A stretch of 64,000 nucleotides of DNA, from positions 92,236-156,235 of the IMG/VR virus record IMGVR_UViG_3300044825_001871; one strand, 5' to 3'. This stretch comes from a virus. A program made the position numbers and the translations under genes. This document shows positions 8,208 to 17,051 of this stretch, one piece after another; the first letter of the stretch is position 1, and each line of letters opens with the position of its first letter. Under the pieces are notes generated by a model, which saw nothing but the letters and a program-made list of their open reading frames with translations, was not told the origin of the DNA and made no database searches.

Positions 8208-8255
8208 ATAGTAATGTGCCATTCGTGCGGCACTCTACAAAAGTCGGAACACCCT

Positions 8256-8292
8256 AAAGAGAAGTTCGGTTTTTACCGTTCTTCTCTTTTTT
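8256..8292 (+). terminator. Terminator after regA
   Basis: Stem AGAGAAG-ttCGGT / ACCG-ttCTTCTCT (8258-8270 and 8275-8287), with a TT/TT internal loop, then a T-run. A smaller hairpin, GTGCC / GGCAC, lies just upstream at 8216-8233. Confidence 0.8.
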
Positions 8293-8366
8293 GATTTTTG
8301 GTTAAATAGTAATGGATGCCGAAAGGGTCCACACAACACAAACTCGCTTTTAAAGGAGCTACCATA

Positions 8367-8801
8367 ATGACTAACCTAACAAGGTATACTGCTGCGGATC
8401 TTCCTGCTCTGATGGATAGAATTACGCGCAATTCAATCGGAATGGATGAATATTTTGATCGTCTATTTCATCTTCACGAAACAACTTCTAACTACCCGCC
8501 ATATAATCTAGTTCAAGTTAGTAACGTAGAATCGAGACTTGAATTAGCACTCGCTGGATTTAAAAAGAAAGAAGTTTACGTTTACACGCAAGATGGAAAA
8601 CTTTTTATTGAGGGACAAAAGGAAGATAAGGAAACTGATACCAACTACGTCCATAAGGGATTGGCTCAACGATCTTTCAAGAGAGCGTGGACGATGGCAG
8701 ATGATACAGAAGTCGCAGATGTATCCTTTGAAGATGGACTCCTCTCTGTCAACTTGAAAAAAATTGTTCCCGATCATCATAAGAGAAAAGATTATCTATA
8801 A
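8367..8801 (+). CDS. hsp20: Hsp20-family small heat-shock protein
   Basis: 144 residues from the ATG at 8367, which follows a good AGGAG ribosome site. An upstream ATG at 8316 lacks one. The alpha-crystallin domain covers about 45-140: LELALAGFKKKEVYV, GKLFIEGQK, GLAQRSFKRAWTMADD and the C-terminal DGLLSVNLKKIV. Hsp20 is nearly universal in T4-like cyanophages and probably acts as a holdase chaperone during infection or assembly. A TATAAATA at 8797-8804 overlaps the stop codon and could serve the next gene. Confidence 0.93.
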   Translation: MTNLTRYTAADLPALMDRITRNSIGMDEYFDRLFHLHETTSNYPPYNLVQVSNVESRLELALAGFKKKEVYVYTQDGKLFIEGQKEDKETDTNYVHKGLAQRSFKRAWTMADDTEVADVSFEDGLLSVNLKKIVPDHHKRKDYL

Positions 8802-8824
8802 ATATAACTGAATATCGTCGGCGC

Positions 8825-8866
8825 GAGGGGACCCTGGCAAAATCCAGGTTGACTCCCCTCTTTTTT
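8825..8866 (+). terminator. Two-part stem-loop terminator
   Basis: Outer stem GAGGGG / CCCCTC (8825-8830 and 8855-8860) and inner stem CCTGG / CCAGG (8833-8837 and 8844-8848), followed by TTTTTT. Confidence 0.85.
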
Positions 8867-8898
8867 CTTGCTAGAATACTTAGAGGTATGGAGTAAAA

Positions 8899-9267
8899 AT
8901 GACGGTAAAACTTGCTCTTTTAAAATCGGGCGAAGACGTAATTGCTGACGTTCAAGAAATGGTAGTGGGTAAAGAACCCGAACAAAAAGTAGTTGGATAT
9001 ATTTTTAATAAACCTTGTAGCATTAAAATGCGAGTCAGGGAAGAAGATAATGATAAGGAAAAAACTGATTCAGTAAAAATCAGATTGACTCCTTGGATCA
9101 TACTAACAAAGGATACTAAAATCCCAGTATCTTTAGATTGGGTAATTACTCTTGTTGATCCAATAGATCAACTTCTAAAAATGTATCAAGAGGACATCTT
9201 AAACAATGGAAAAGATAATCAAAGTATTAGTTCTAATGAATCAGCAAATCCTGATATCTCAAATTGA
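8899..9267 (+). CDS. Hypothetical protein, first of a tandem paralogue pair
   Basis: 122 residues. The N-terminus, MTVKLALLKSGEDVIADVQE, begins a small beta-rich domain that ends with SLDWVITLVDPIDQLLKMYQ. The gene downstream (9206) has the same plan: KVLVLMNQQILISQIEEV... and KILTLVDPTPNLLEKYQ. The two overlap by 62 nt in different frames. The overlapping part encodes a hydrophilic Asn/Ser-rich tail of this protein. No function is recognised. It lies between hsp20 and the polymerase. Confidence 0.8.
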   Translation: MTVKLALLKSGEDVIADVQEMVVGKEPEQKVVGYIFNKPCSIKMRVREEDNDKEKTDSVKIRLTPWIILTKDTKIPVSLDWVITLVDPIDQLLKMYQEDILNNGKDNQSISSNESANPDISN

Positions 9268-9466
9268 GGAAGTTGGTGCTGACATTGGAGAACCAGATTG
9301 CAAGCTAGTTACTCCTTTTGTCATAAAAAATGATATGATGTTGGAACCATTTCTTAGTCGATATACAAAACAAAATACATTTATGATGAGTTCCGACAAG
9401 ATTCTTACTCTTGTGGATCCTACGCCCAATTTACTTGAAAAATACCAGGACTTGATTAAAGAATGA
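9206..9466 (+). CDS. Hypothetical protein, second of a tandem paralogue pair
   Basis: 86 residues. Alignment with the preceding gene product starts at the first residues (MEKIIKVLVLMN against MTVKLALLKS), which supports this start despite the 62-nt overlap. Shared end: ILTLVDPTPNLLEKYQ. The stop overlaps the gene 43 start by 4 nt, so translation is probably coupled to the polymerase. Confidence 0.75.
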   Translation: MEKIIKVLVLMNQQILISQIEEVGADIGEPDCKLVTPFVIKNDMMLEPFLSRYTKQNTFMMSSDKILTLVDPTPNLLEKYQDLIKE

Positions 9467-11964
9467 CTCAACGCTTTTATACTAATGTTCAATTGATTGG
9501 AAATCAAATTCTTGTTCGTGGAGTTGAAAATGGAAAAAGATTTGAAAATAGAGATGAGTTTTACCCAACCCTATTTGTAAAAACCAAAAAAGATTCAAAA
9601 TATCGAACCTTAAGTGGGGAATTTGTAGAACCAATAAAACCCGGAACAATTAAAGATTGTCGCGAGTTTTATAAAAAGTATGAAAGCGTAGATGGATTTG
9701 AGATCTATGGGAATGACAGGTACATCTGTCAATATATTTCCGAAAAATATCCAGAGGATGAAATTAAGTTTGATATTAGTAAAATCAAACTTGTAACTCT
9801 AGATATTGAGGTTGCTTCTGAAGGAGGATTCCCCGATGTAGAATCTTGTTCTGAGGAAATTCTTGCAATTAGTATTCAGGATTACACTACTAAAGAGATT
9901 ATTACTTGGGGAGTTAAACCATTTAAACACAATCGTAAGGACTTGACTTACCATTATTGTCCTTCTGAATATGAACTTCTCAATAATTTTATCAATTATT
10001 GGATGTTTAATGTTCCTGATGTTATTACTGGGTGGAACATTCAACTTTATGATGTCCCTTATATTTGTAAGCGTCTCAATCGGGTTCTTGGTGAAAAACT
10101 AATGAAGCGTTTTTCTAACTGGGGACTTGTAACTGAAGGAGAAACTTATATTCAAGGAAGAAAGCACACTACATTTGATATTGGTGGTCTTACTCAACTT
10201 GATTATCTTGACCTCTATAAGAAGTTTACATATAAGGCACAGGAATCATATCGTCTTGATTATATTGCCGAAGTCGAGTTAGGACAGAAAAAACTTGATC
10301 ACTCTGAGTTTGATACCTTTAAGGACTTTTATACGCAGGGGTGGCAAAAATTCATTGAATATAACATCATTGACGTAGAACTTGTTGACCGTTTGGAAGA
10401 CAAGATGAAACTCATTGAGTTGGCACTTACAATGGCATATGACGCAAAGGTGAACTATGCCGATGTTTTTTACCAAGTTCGTATGTGGGATAACATTATC
10501 TACACCTATCTAAAGAAAAGAAATATTGTTATTCCCCCAAAAAATAAAACACAGAAGAATGAAAAGTATGCAGGTGCTTATGTAAAAGAACCAGTTCCTG
10601 GAATGTATGATTGGGTTGTGAGTTTTGACTTGAACTCACTGTACCCGCACTTGATTATGATGTATAACATAAGTCCAGAAACTCTTCTGGAAGAAAAGCA
10701 TCCAACGGTTAATGTTGATAAAATTCTAAATCAGTCTATTAACTTTGAGATGTATAAAGATTATGCAGTTTGTGCAAACGGGGCAATGTTCCGTAAAGAC
10801 ATTCGTGGATTTCTTCCTGAGTTGATGGAAAAGATCTATAATGAACGGGTGATCTTTAAGAAAAAGATGCTTGCTGCAGAGCAAGAATATGAAAAAACAA
10901 AAAACAAAGAGTTGATTAAAGAGATTGCTCGTTGTAACAATATTCAGATGGCACGTAAGATTCAACTTAACTCTGCTTATGGTGCTATTGGTAATCAATA
11001 TTTCCGTTACTACAAACTAGCAAACGCTGAGGCAATTACATTGTCGGGTCAGGTTTCTATTCAATGGATTATGAACAAAGTCAATTCTTACTTGAATAAA
11101 ATTCTTAAAACAGGAAGTGAGGATTATGTTATTGCTTCAGATACTGACTCCTTGTATATTAATATGGGTCCTTTGGTTGAAAATGTATTCGAGGGAAGAG
11201 AGAAAACTACTGAAAGCATTGTTTCGTTCCTTGATAAGGTCTGTTCGATGGAATTTGAAAAATATATTGAAAGTTCTTATCAAGAATTGGCGGATTATGT
11301 GAACGCATATGAACAGAAAATGTTTATGAAGCGTGAGTGTGTCGCTGAGCGTGGTATTTGGACTGCAAAGAAACGATACATTCTTAGTGTTTGGGATAGT
11401 GAAGGCGTTAGGTATAAAGAACCTAAATTGAAAATTAAAGGTATTGAGGCAATTAAGTCTTCTACTCCAGCACCTTGTCGTAAGATGCTGAAAGAATCTT
11501 TCAGCATTATGATGAGTGGAACAGAAGATGATATGATTAGTTTTATCGATAAATGTCGCCTTGAATTTAGGACACTTCCCCCAGAGTCTATCTCTTTCCC
11601 AAGGTCAGCTTCTGACGTTCAGAAGTACTCTTCTTCATCTGACATTTACATTAAGGGAACTCCGATTCATGTTCGTGGAGCACTTTTATTCAATCACTAT
11701 ATCAAACAGAATAAGTTGACTAACAAATATTCTCTTATTCAGAATGGGGAAAAGATCAAGTTTGTTTACCTTAAGAAACCAAATACTATTCACGAAAATG
11801 TGATTACATTCATCCAAGACTTTCCAAAGGAACTCAATCTTGACAAATATATAGACTATGAACTACAGTTTGAAAAAGCATTTCTAGAACCACTTAAGAT
11901 TATTCTTGATTCTATTGGATGGAATGTTGAAAAAACCTCAAGTTTGGAATCATTTTTCTTTTGA
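9463..11964 (+). CDS. 43: Family B DNA polymerase gp43
   Basis: 833 residues, the size usual for cyanomyoviruses. The 3'-5' exonuclease has Exo I TLDIEVAS (about 109-116) and Exo II GWNIQLYDVPYICKR. Polymerase motif A is DLNSLYPHLI (about 389-398), motif B is KIQLNSAYGAIG (about 499-510) and motif C is ASDTDSLYIN (about 558-567). It replicates the phage genome with gp45, gp44/62, gp41 and gp61. No intron or intein is visible. The gene overlaps its neighbours by 4 nt and 1 nt. Confidence 0.97.
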   Translation: MTQRFYTNVQLIGNQILVRGVENGKRFENRDEFYPTLFVKTKKDSKYRTLSGEFVEPIKPGTIKDCREFYKKYESVDGFEIYGNDRYICQYISEKYPEDEIKFDISKIKLVTLDIEVASEGGFPDVESCSEEILAISIQDYTTKEIITWGVKPFKHNRKDLTYHYCPSEYELLNNFINYWMFNVPDVITGWNIQLYDVPYICKRLNRVLGEKLMKRFSNWGLVTEGETYIQGRKHTTFDIGGLTQLDYLDLYKKFTYKAQESYRLDYIAEVELGQKKLDHSEFDTFKDFYTQGWQKFIEYNIIDVELVDRLEDKMKLIELALTMAYDAKVNYADVFYQVRMWDNIIYTYLKKRNIVIPPKNKTQKNEKYAGAYVKEPVPGMYDWVVSFDLNSLYPHLIMMYNISPETLLEEKHPTVNVDKILNQSINFEMYKDYAVCANGAMFRKDIRGFLPELMEKIYNERVIFKKKMLAAEQEYEKTKNKELIKEIARCNNIQMARKIQLNSAYGAIGNQYFRYYKLANAEAITLSGQVSIQWIMNKVNSYLNKILKTGSEDYVIASDTDSLYINMGPLVENVFEGREKTTESIVSFLDKVCSMEFEKYIESSYQELADYVNAYEQKMFMKRECVAERGIWTAKKRYILSVWDSEGVRYKEPKLKIKGIEAIKSSTPAPCRKMLKESFSIMMSGTEDDMISFIDKCRLEFRTLPPESISFPRSASDVQKYSSSSDIYIKGTPIHVRGALLFNHYIKQNKLTNKYSLIQNGEKIKFVYLKKPNTIHENVITFIQDFPKELNLDKYIDYELQFEKAFLEPLKIILDSIGWNVEKTSSLESFFF

Positions 11965-12095
11965 TGGAAATACCCATAACTGAAAAAGAGTTTAAAAAGA
12001 TTATAGAGATTCTTGAAAAAACCAATGAAAAGGATCTTTATAACAAATTGTGGACTTTTAATTTTAATAGGAAAAATAAATTATGGACTTCTTAA
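11964..12095 (+). CDS. Small hypothetical protein between 43 and uvsX
   Basis: 43 residues, [16 protein letters not shown]..., mostly helical and charged. The start overlaps the gene 43 stop (tgATG) and the end overlaps the uvsX start by 13 nt. The tight packing and protein-like composition support a real gene; function unknown. Confidence 0.6.
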   Translation: MEIPITEKEFKKIIEILEKTNEKDLYNKLWTFNFNRKNKLWTS

Positions 12096-13090
12096 AGGAT
12101 ATTGTAAAAGAGATTGGTGATGATTTCACTAAATTGGCATCAGATATTGATGAAACGGAAACTTATGTTGATACAGGTTCGTACATTTTTAATGCACTGG
12201 TTTCAGGTAGCATATTTGGTGGTGTATCTGGCAATAAGATTACTGCTATTGCTGGAGAGTCTAGTACTGGAAAAACTTTCTTCAGCCTCGCCGTTGTTAA
12301 GAATTTTCTTGATACCAATCCCGATGGTTATTGTCTCTATTTTGATACTGAAGCCGCTATTACTAAATCACTTGTAGAATCCCGTGGAATTGATACTTCT
12401 CGTCTGGTTGTTGTTAACGTTGTTACTATTGAAGAGTTTCGTACTAAGGCGCTCAAAGCAGTAGACTTATACTTAAAAAAACCTGTAGAAGAACGCAAAC
12501 CTTGTATGTTTGTGTTAGACTCTCTGGGAATGCTTTCCACAGAGAAAGAAATCACTGATGCACTCAACGATAAGCAAGTTCGTGATATGACTAAATCGCA
12601 ACTTGTTAAGGGTGCTTTCCGAATGTTAACTCTTAAGCTAGGTCAAGCAAATGTTCCACTCATTGTCACAAATCATACATACGATGTCATCGGAGCTTAC
12701 GTACCAACGAAAGAAATGGGGGGAGGTTCTGGACTCAAATACGCAGCGTCTACGATCATCTATCTCAGCAAGAAAAAAGAAAAAGATGGAACGGAAGTGG
12801 TTGGAAACATTATCAAAGCTAAGACTGCTAAATCGCGTTTGAGTAAGGAGAACAAAGATGTTGAAGTCCGTCTGTATTATGATGAGCGCGGTCTTGATCG
12901 TTACTATGGTCTTCTGGAACTTGGTGAGATTGGTGGACTCTGGAAGAATGTAGCAGGACGCTATGAGATTGATGGTAAGAAACTTTATGCTAAACAGATT
13001 CTAAAAGAACCTGAAGTATATTTCACTGAAGAAGTGATGCAACAATTGGACGAAATCGCACGTAAGGAATTTAGTTATGGAGAAAGTTGA
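12083..13090 (+). CDS. uvsX: UvsX RecA-like recombinase
   Basis: 335 residues. Walker A is GESSTGKTF (about 58-66), Walker B is [11 protein letters not shown] (about 141-151), and the RecA-type region [19 protein letters not shown] follows. UvsX forms filaments on single-stranded DNA for recombination-dependent replication and repair. The length is shorter than T4 UvsX (about 390) but normal for cyanophages. It overlaps gene 41 by 14 nt. Confidence 0.93.
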   Translation: MDFLKDIVKEIGDDFTKLASDIDETETYVDTGSYIFNALVSGSIFGGVSGNKITAIAGESSTGKTFFSLAVVKNFLDTNPDGYCLYFDTEAAITKSLVESRGIDTSRLVVVNVVTIEEFRTKALKAVDLYLKKPVEERKPCMFVLDSLGMLSTEKEITDALNDKQVRDMTKSQLVKGAFRMLTLKLGQANVPLIVTNHTYDVIGAYVPTKEMGGGSGLKYAASTIIYLSKKKEKDGTEVVGNIIKAKTAKSRLSKENKDVEVRLYYDERGLDRYYGLLELGEIGGLWKNVAGRYEIDGKKLYAKQILKEPEVYFTEEVMQQLDEIARKEFSYGES

Positions 13091-14453
13091 GTTTCTAATC
13101 CTTAGAAACCTTTTACACAATGAAAAATATATTAGGAAAGTAATACCCTTTATTAAATCTGAATATTTTGAAGATCAAAATCAAAAAATTGTATTTGAAG
13201 AAATATTATCTTTTGTCCAAGAATATAATCAACCTGCAACAAAAGAAGTTCTCTGCATTGAGGTAGAAAAAAGAACAGATATTAACGAGCAGTCTTTTAA
13301 AGAAATCTCTCAAATTATTTCTTGTCTTGAAGATGTTCCCGCTGAGTTTAATTGGTTAATTGATACTACTGAAAAGTGGTGTAGAGATCGTGCCATTTAT
13401 TTGGCACTTATGGAGTCTATTCATATTGCAGATGGAAATGACGAAAAGAAGAATCGTGACAGCATTCCTTCTATTCTTTCTGATGCTCTTGCTGTAAGTT
13501 TTGATAATCATGTCGGTCATGATTATCTCCAAGACTACGAACAAAGATATGAGTCTTATCACAAAAAGGAGGATAAAATTGAATTTGATCTTGAATACTT
13601 TAACAAAATCACGAAAGGTGGTCTCCCTAACAAAACTCTTAACATCGCTCTTGCTGGTACGGGCGTCGGCAAGTCTCTATTCATGTGCCATGTGGCTAGC
13701 TCCGTCTTGCTCCAAGGGAGGAACGTTCTGTACATTACGCTGGAAATGGCAGAAGAACGCATTGCTGAAAGAATTGACGCAAACCTCTTGAATGTTCCCA
13801 TTCAAGATATTGTAGATCTTCCTAAGCAGATGTTTGAAAACAAGGTAACGAACCTTTCAAAGAAAACTCAAGGAACCTTAATTATTAAAGAGTATCCAAC
13901 TGCTTCCGCACATGCCGGACATTTTAAAGCGTTGTTGAATGAACTTGCACTTAAGAAATCATTCAGACCAGATATTATCTTTATTGACTACCTTAATATT
14001 TGTTCTTCTTCTAGGTATCGCGGCAATTCAAATATTAACTCTTACACTTTCGTGAAAGCAATCGCAGAAGAACTTCGTGGTCTTGCTGTAGAATTTAGTG
14101 TTCCTATTGTAAGTGCCACTCAGACCACTCGTTCCGGTTATGGTTCCTCTGATGTTGAACTAACTGATACCTCTGAGTCTTTCGGTCTTCCTGCAACTGC
14201 AGACTTAATGTTTGCTCTGATTTCCACAGAGGAACTTGAGGGTCTCGGGCAAATTTTAGTCAAGCAACTTAAGAATCGTTATAATGATCCAACCATTCAT
14301 AAGCGATTTGTTGTTGGTATTGACCGTGCCAAAATGCGTCTTTATGACTGCGAACAATCTGCTCAACAAGATATCCTTGACAATGGAAAGGATGAAGAGT
14401 ATGATTATGAAGAAAAGAAACCAAAGAAAACATTTGAAGGATTTAAATTCTAA
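13077..14453 (+). CDS. 41: Replicative DNA helicase gp41 (DnaB family)
   Basis: 458 residues. The N-terminal helical domain covers about 1-165. The RecA-like motor has Walker A AGTGVGKS (about 194-201), Walker [10 protein letters not shown], and the DnaB H4-like SATQTTRSG region near 345. The C-terminus is acidic and Lys-rich. It unwinds the fork and recruits gp61 primase. Confidence 0.95.
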   Translation: MEKVEFLILRNLLHNEKYIRKVIPFIKSEYFEDQNQKIVFEEILSFVQEYNQPATKEVLCIEVEKRTDINEQSFKEISQIISCLEDVPAEFNWLIDTTEKWCRDRAIYLALMESIHIADGNDEKKNRDSIPSILSDALAVSFDNHVGHDYLQDYEQRYESYHKKEDKIEFDLEYFNKITKGGLPNKTLNIALAGTGVGKSLFMCHVASSVLLQGRNVLYITLEMAEERIAERIDANLLNVPIQDIVDLPKQMFENKVTNLSKKTQGTLIIKEYPTASAHAGHFKALLNELALKKSFRPDIIFIDYLNICSSSRYRGNSNINSYTFVKAIAEELRGLAVEFSVPIVSATQTTRSGYGSSDVELTDTSESFGLPATADLMFALISTEELEGLGQILVKQLKNRYNDPTIHKRFVVGIDRAKMRLYDCEQSAQQDILDNGKDEEYDYEEKKPKKTFEGFKF

Positions 14454-14857
14454 TGACTATTGACCTTAAAAAATACGTTGACTTTGTTGATGCAACTACG
14501 TCAAATCCTAGCAAACAATATAGTGATTTTCTCACACGTCTCCACAGTCTTGAAGTGGAGGGATTTCCTACCGAGCGACTGCTTACTGCTGCTGTAGGAA
14601 TGTCTGCAGAAGCAGGTGAGTTTACTGAGATTGTAAAGAAAATGGTCTTTCAAGGTAAACCAGTAAATGAAGAAAATCTGTTTCACCTAAAGCGTGAACT
14701 TGGTGATATTATGTGGTATGTTTCTCAAGCGTGTATTGGACTTGATATTTCTCTTGAAGAAGTAATCCAAATGAACTTTGAGAAACTAAGTGCCCGTTAT
14801 CCTGAAGGTGCATTTAGTATTGAACGTTCTGAAAATCGTAAGGAGGGAGATCTGTGA
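14453..14857 (+). CDS. mazG: MazG-like NTP pyrophosphohydrolase
   Basis: 134 residues. The MazG signature ExxE...ExxD is visible: AEAGEFTEIVKK (about 54-65) and KRELGDIMWYV (about 83-93). Cyanophage MazG is usually proposed to act on (d)NTPs or (p)ppGpp to shape host metabolism; the substrate is debated. It overlaps gene 41 by 1 nt and the next gene by 4 nt, so it is in the replication operon. Confidence 0.88.
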   Translation: MTIDLKKYVDFVDATTSNPSKQYSDFLTRLHSLEVEGFPTERLLTAAVGMSAEAGEFTEIVKKMVFQGKPVNEENLFHLKRELGDIMWYVSQACIGLDISLEEVIQMNFEKLSARYPEGAFSIERSENRKEGDL

Positions 14858-15039
14858 CTAAAGAAAAGCAAGTAACAATCAAAATGGATGCTCGCACAGC
14901 AGCAGCAGTTCGCCAAGTTCTGTTTGATTCACAAAAAGGATATACTTACAATGAGGAAAGTGTTCCTCCTCGTATTGATGACATTCGTGGAGTGATCCAA
15001 CAACTTGATGATAACATTGGTGCTGTTCTTGGTGCTTAA
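14854..15039 (+). CDS. Small conserved hypothetical protein
   Basis: 61 residues, GTG start coupled to mazG by a 4-nt overlap and preceded by GGAGG. The first residues, MTKEKQVTIKMDARTAAAV, are amphipathic. The middle (YTYNEESVPPRID) and a helical C-terminus give no clear family. Confidence 0.7.
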   Translation: MTKEKQVTIKMDARTAAAVRQVLFDSQKGYTYNEESVPPRIDDIRGVIQQLDDNIGAVLGA

Positions 15040-15055
15040 ATAAATATTTTAAAAA

Positions 15056-15454
15056 ATGTCTTTAATTGGAAAAAGAAAAGGAAGACCAACTACAAAATAT
15101 CAGTTTGAGTTAATTTTAAAAAAGTTTTTGGTCTTTTTAAAAAGAGAACTTAAATTTAATTATAATATTCCAATTATTCTTGTGGATGATGTTGATTTTT
15201 CTAAAAACAATAAAACATTTGGTATAATGTATCCAGATAAAATTGTTATTAGTATTGTCAATCGTCATCCTATAGATATTTTAAGAACAGTAGCACACGA
15301 ATATATTCACCATAAGCAACAAAGTGAAGGTAAAAAACTAAATGGAAATGCAGGAAGTTCCAGTGAAAATGAAGCAAATGCAAAGGCGGGTGAGATAATA
15401 AGAAAATATGGAAATCTTCATCCAGAGTTATTTGACCTAATACCTATTAGATAA
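15056..15454 (+). CDS. Zincin-like metalloprotease candidate
   Basis: 132 residues. A zinc-binding HEYIH (HExxH) is at about 82-86 within RTVAHEYIHHKQQ. A possible third ligand is the Glu of SENEANAKAG about 22 residues later. The N-terminus is basic (GKRKGRPTTKYQ). Small HExxH proteins occur in many phages and may process virion or host proteins. No signal peptide is seen, so it should act in the cytoplasm or in the virion. It opens the accessory block after mazG. Confidence 0.75.
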   Translation: MSLIGKRKGRPTTKYQFELILKKFLVFLKRELKFNYNIPIILVDDVDFSKNNKTFGIMYPDKIVISIVNRHPIDILRTVAHEYIHHKQQSEGKKLNGNAGSSSENEANAKAGEIIRKYGNLHPELFDLIPIR

Positions 15455-15462
15455 TTTGTTTT

Positions 15463-15470
15463 TATAAATA
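15463..15470 (+). promoter_or_regulatory. T4-type late promoter TATAAATA
   Basis: An exact octamer 23 nt before the gene at 15494, embedded in the same block of about 25 nt that precedes the gene at 1015. Confidence 0.8.
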
Positions 15471-15493
15471 ACTAAAAAGTATTTGTAAAAAAA

Positions 15494-16213
15494 ATGTCTA
15501 GACTCACTGGAAATGATGCATATGGTCTGATGGAAGCATATTCTGCTGTTTATCAACCAAGACTAGAATTGACTGAGGAAGAAATTTGGGAAGAAGTTGA
15601 AAACTTTGTAAATGAACTCATAGAGGAAGGATATGATCTGAGTGAGTATACTTGGGAAGATATGTATGAAGCATATATCGAAGAGGCAAGAGCAGAAGGT
15701 GTAAAACCTTATAAACCACAGCCATTAAAACCATTACCTCAAGCAAAACCACTTTCTGGACAGAGGGGTGATGGAAGTGGATATAAAGATCGTACTGGAA
15801 AAACAGAAGGGCCTCTTATTACAGTAAATCCAGGAAATCCAGAAGAAGCAAGAAAAGCTTTAGAAAAAACTAAACAAAAACCACATACAAGAACTGGAAA
15901 CCCAACTAGGATTATGAGCCCTAATCTTTCTACCACTAGAGAGGTTGATGCTGTTCGTGGAATGGTTCAAGGTAAAGCGATCAATAATCCAACAGCATCT
16001 AGTTTGCCTAAAGGGTCATCGGCAAAACCAAAACTTTCTAGAGAAATTATAAGAAGACCTCAAGCAGAGGAAGTAGATGTATATGATGTTATTCTTTCTC
16101 ACTTGCTTGATGAAGGATATGCAAGTTCTGTAGATGCTGCAGAAGCAATTATGGTTAATATGAGTGAAGATTGGAGAGATATTATTATTGAAGAAATCCT
16201 TGGTGAAGCATAG
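15494..16213 (+). CDS. Putative capsid-targeted internal protein, ends at an amber codon before a conserved tail
   Basis: 239 residues. The CTS-like N-terminus reads AYGLME then AYSAVYQ, giving an L-x-E/A cleavage site as in T4 internal proteins. The LDEGY-type helical module occurs at the C-terminus (YDVILSHLLDEGYA, about 197-210, then VNMSEDW), with a more divergent copy (NELIEEGYDLSEY) at about 37-49. The middle is basic and Pro/Lys rich. The frame ends at a UAG (16211-16213) although the same frame continues with the conserved tail seen in the protein at 1015. A late promoter precedes it. Virion packaging is inference. Confidence 0.72.
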   Translation: MSRLTGNDAYGLMEAYSAVYQPRLELTEEEIWEEVENFVNELIEEGYDLSEYTWEDMYEAYIEEARAEGVKPYKPQPLKPLPQAKPLSGQRGDGSGYKDRTGKTEGPLITVNPGNPEEARKALEKTKQKPHTRTGNPTRIMSPNLSTTREVDAVRGMVQGKAINNPTASSLPKGSSAKPKLSREIIRRPQAEEVDVYDVILSHLLDEGYASSVDAAEAIMVNMSEDWRDIIIEEILGEA

Positions 16214-16282
16214 GGTCTTGGTGGCGTAACCAAGAATCCTAAGAAACTCCGTAAGCAAAAAGCAATGGGTGAGCACGGTTGA
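16214..16282 (+). other. In-frame continuation after the UAG: conserved KKLRKQKAMGEH tail
   Basis: Directly after the amber stop the same frame encodes 22 codons, GLGGVTKNPKKLRKQKAMGE..., then UGA. The protein at 1015 ends with the same KNPKKLRKQKAMGEH in normal frame, and the DNA is nearly identical over this part. It is either a readthrough extension or a recently truncated tail. Confidence 0.7.
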
Positions 16283-16307
16283 AAATCTAAATTATAAAAT
16301 TTATTGA

Positions 16308-16347
16308 CCCCCTCTTTCTAAATATAAGAAAGAGGGGGGATTTTTTT
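16308..16347 (+). terminator. Strong 12-bp terminator directly before the next start codon
   Basis: Perfect stem CCCCCTCTTTCT / AGAAAGAGGGGG (16308-16319 and 16327-16338) followed by seven T. The ATG of the next gene follows the T-run at once, and the only ribosome-site-like sequence (GAGGGGGGA) lies in the right arm. Confidence 0.9.
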
Positions 16348-17031
16348 ATGTTTGCTCTAAGAGGATTTCAATATGAAAAAAGTATTTTTAACATGTTGAT
16401 GCAAAATAATCTGACGGAACAAAGGTATAGCCCTGCGGCAAGTTCCCACGAATCAGACACTGCATTTAAAATTAAAAATAAAGTTTATAATTTAGAAGTT
16501 AAATTAGACCTAAACGCAGATTTTGGGCAAGGAACTTTAAGATATGATATCGATAATAAAACCTGGGTTACTTATTCTGACAATCGATCTATGAAAAAAA
16601 TATTAGACTTTTTTGAAGTTGCTGATTTTGCGAATGAATCTTGGAAAGGGGTAATTCCATATAGTAACTATAAACACGTTGACATTTATAAAAAAAGACC
16701 TCCTCAAAAAAGATTGTTACCACATGAAGATCTTTCGGATAGGAGAAATTTTACAGATAATTACAAAAAATTAACTGGAAATCCAATAGCAGATTATTAC
16801 AACAGCAAAGACGTGTATTATATTCAAATAGGAAAAAATAAAGGATTTTATTATATGGGGAAAGATATTGCTAATTTAGGAGTTCCCGAATTCAATCCAA
16901 CAGAGCAAAAAATAAGAATAAGAAGAAAAGAAGGTAGGTTTACTACTGCTATTCTTATAAGCACAAATGTCCCAAGCTCTTTATATAACTTAGATTATAA
17001 TGCAATATTTTTGATCAATAAAAATAAATAA
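16348..17031 (+). CDS. Hypothetical protein, possible PD-(D/E)XK nuclease
   Basis: 227 residues. Near residues 30-55 it shows SHESDTAFKIKNKVYNLEVK: an acidic residue, then a strand carrying E-x-K, the arrangement of a PD-(D/E)XK nuclease core. The Lys-rich remainder (KKRPPQKR, RIRRKEGRF) fits DNA binding. This fold guess is weak. The gene is AT-rich and has no ribosome site except one in the terminator stem, so its expression may be limited to transcripts that escape that hairpin. Confidence 0.6.
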   Translation: MFALRGFQYEKSIFNMLMQNNLTEQRYSPAASSHESDTAFKIKNKVYNLEVKLDLNADFGQGTLRYDIDNKTWVTYSDNRSMKKILDFFEVADFANESWKGVIPYSNYKHVDIYKKRPPQKRLLPHEDLSDRRNFTDNYKKLTGNPIADYYNSKDVYYIQIGKNKGFYYMGKDIANLGVPEFNPTEQKIRIRRKEGRFTTAILISTNVPSSLYNLDYNAIFLINKNK

Positions 17032-17051
17032 ATACTTAGAAACACTATAAG

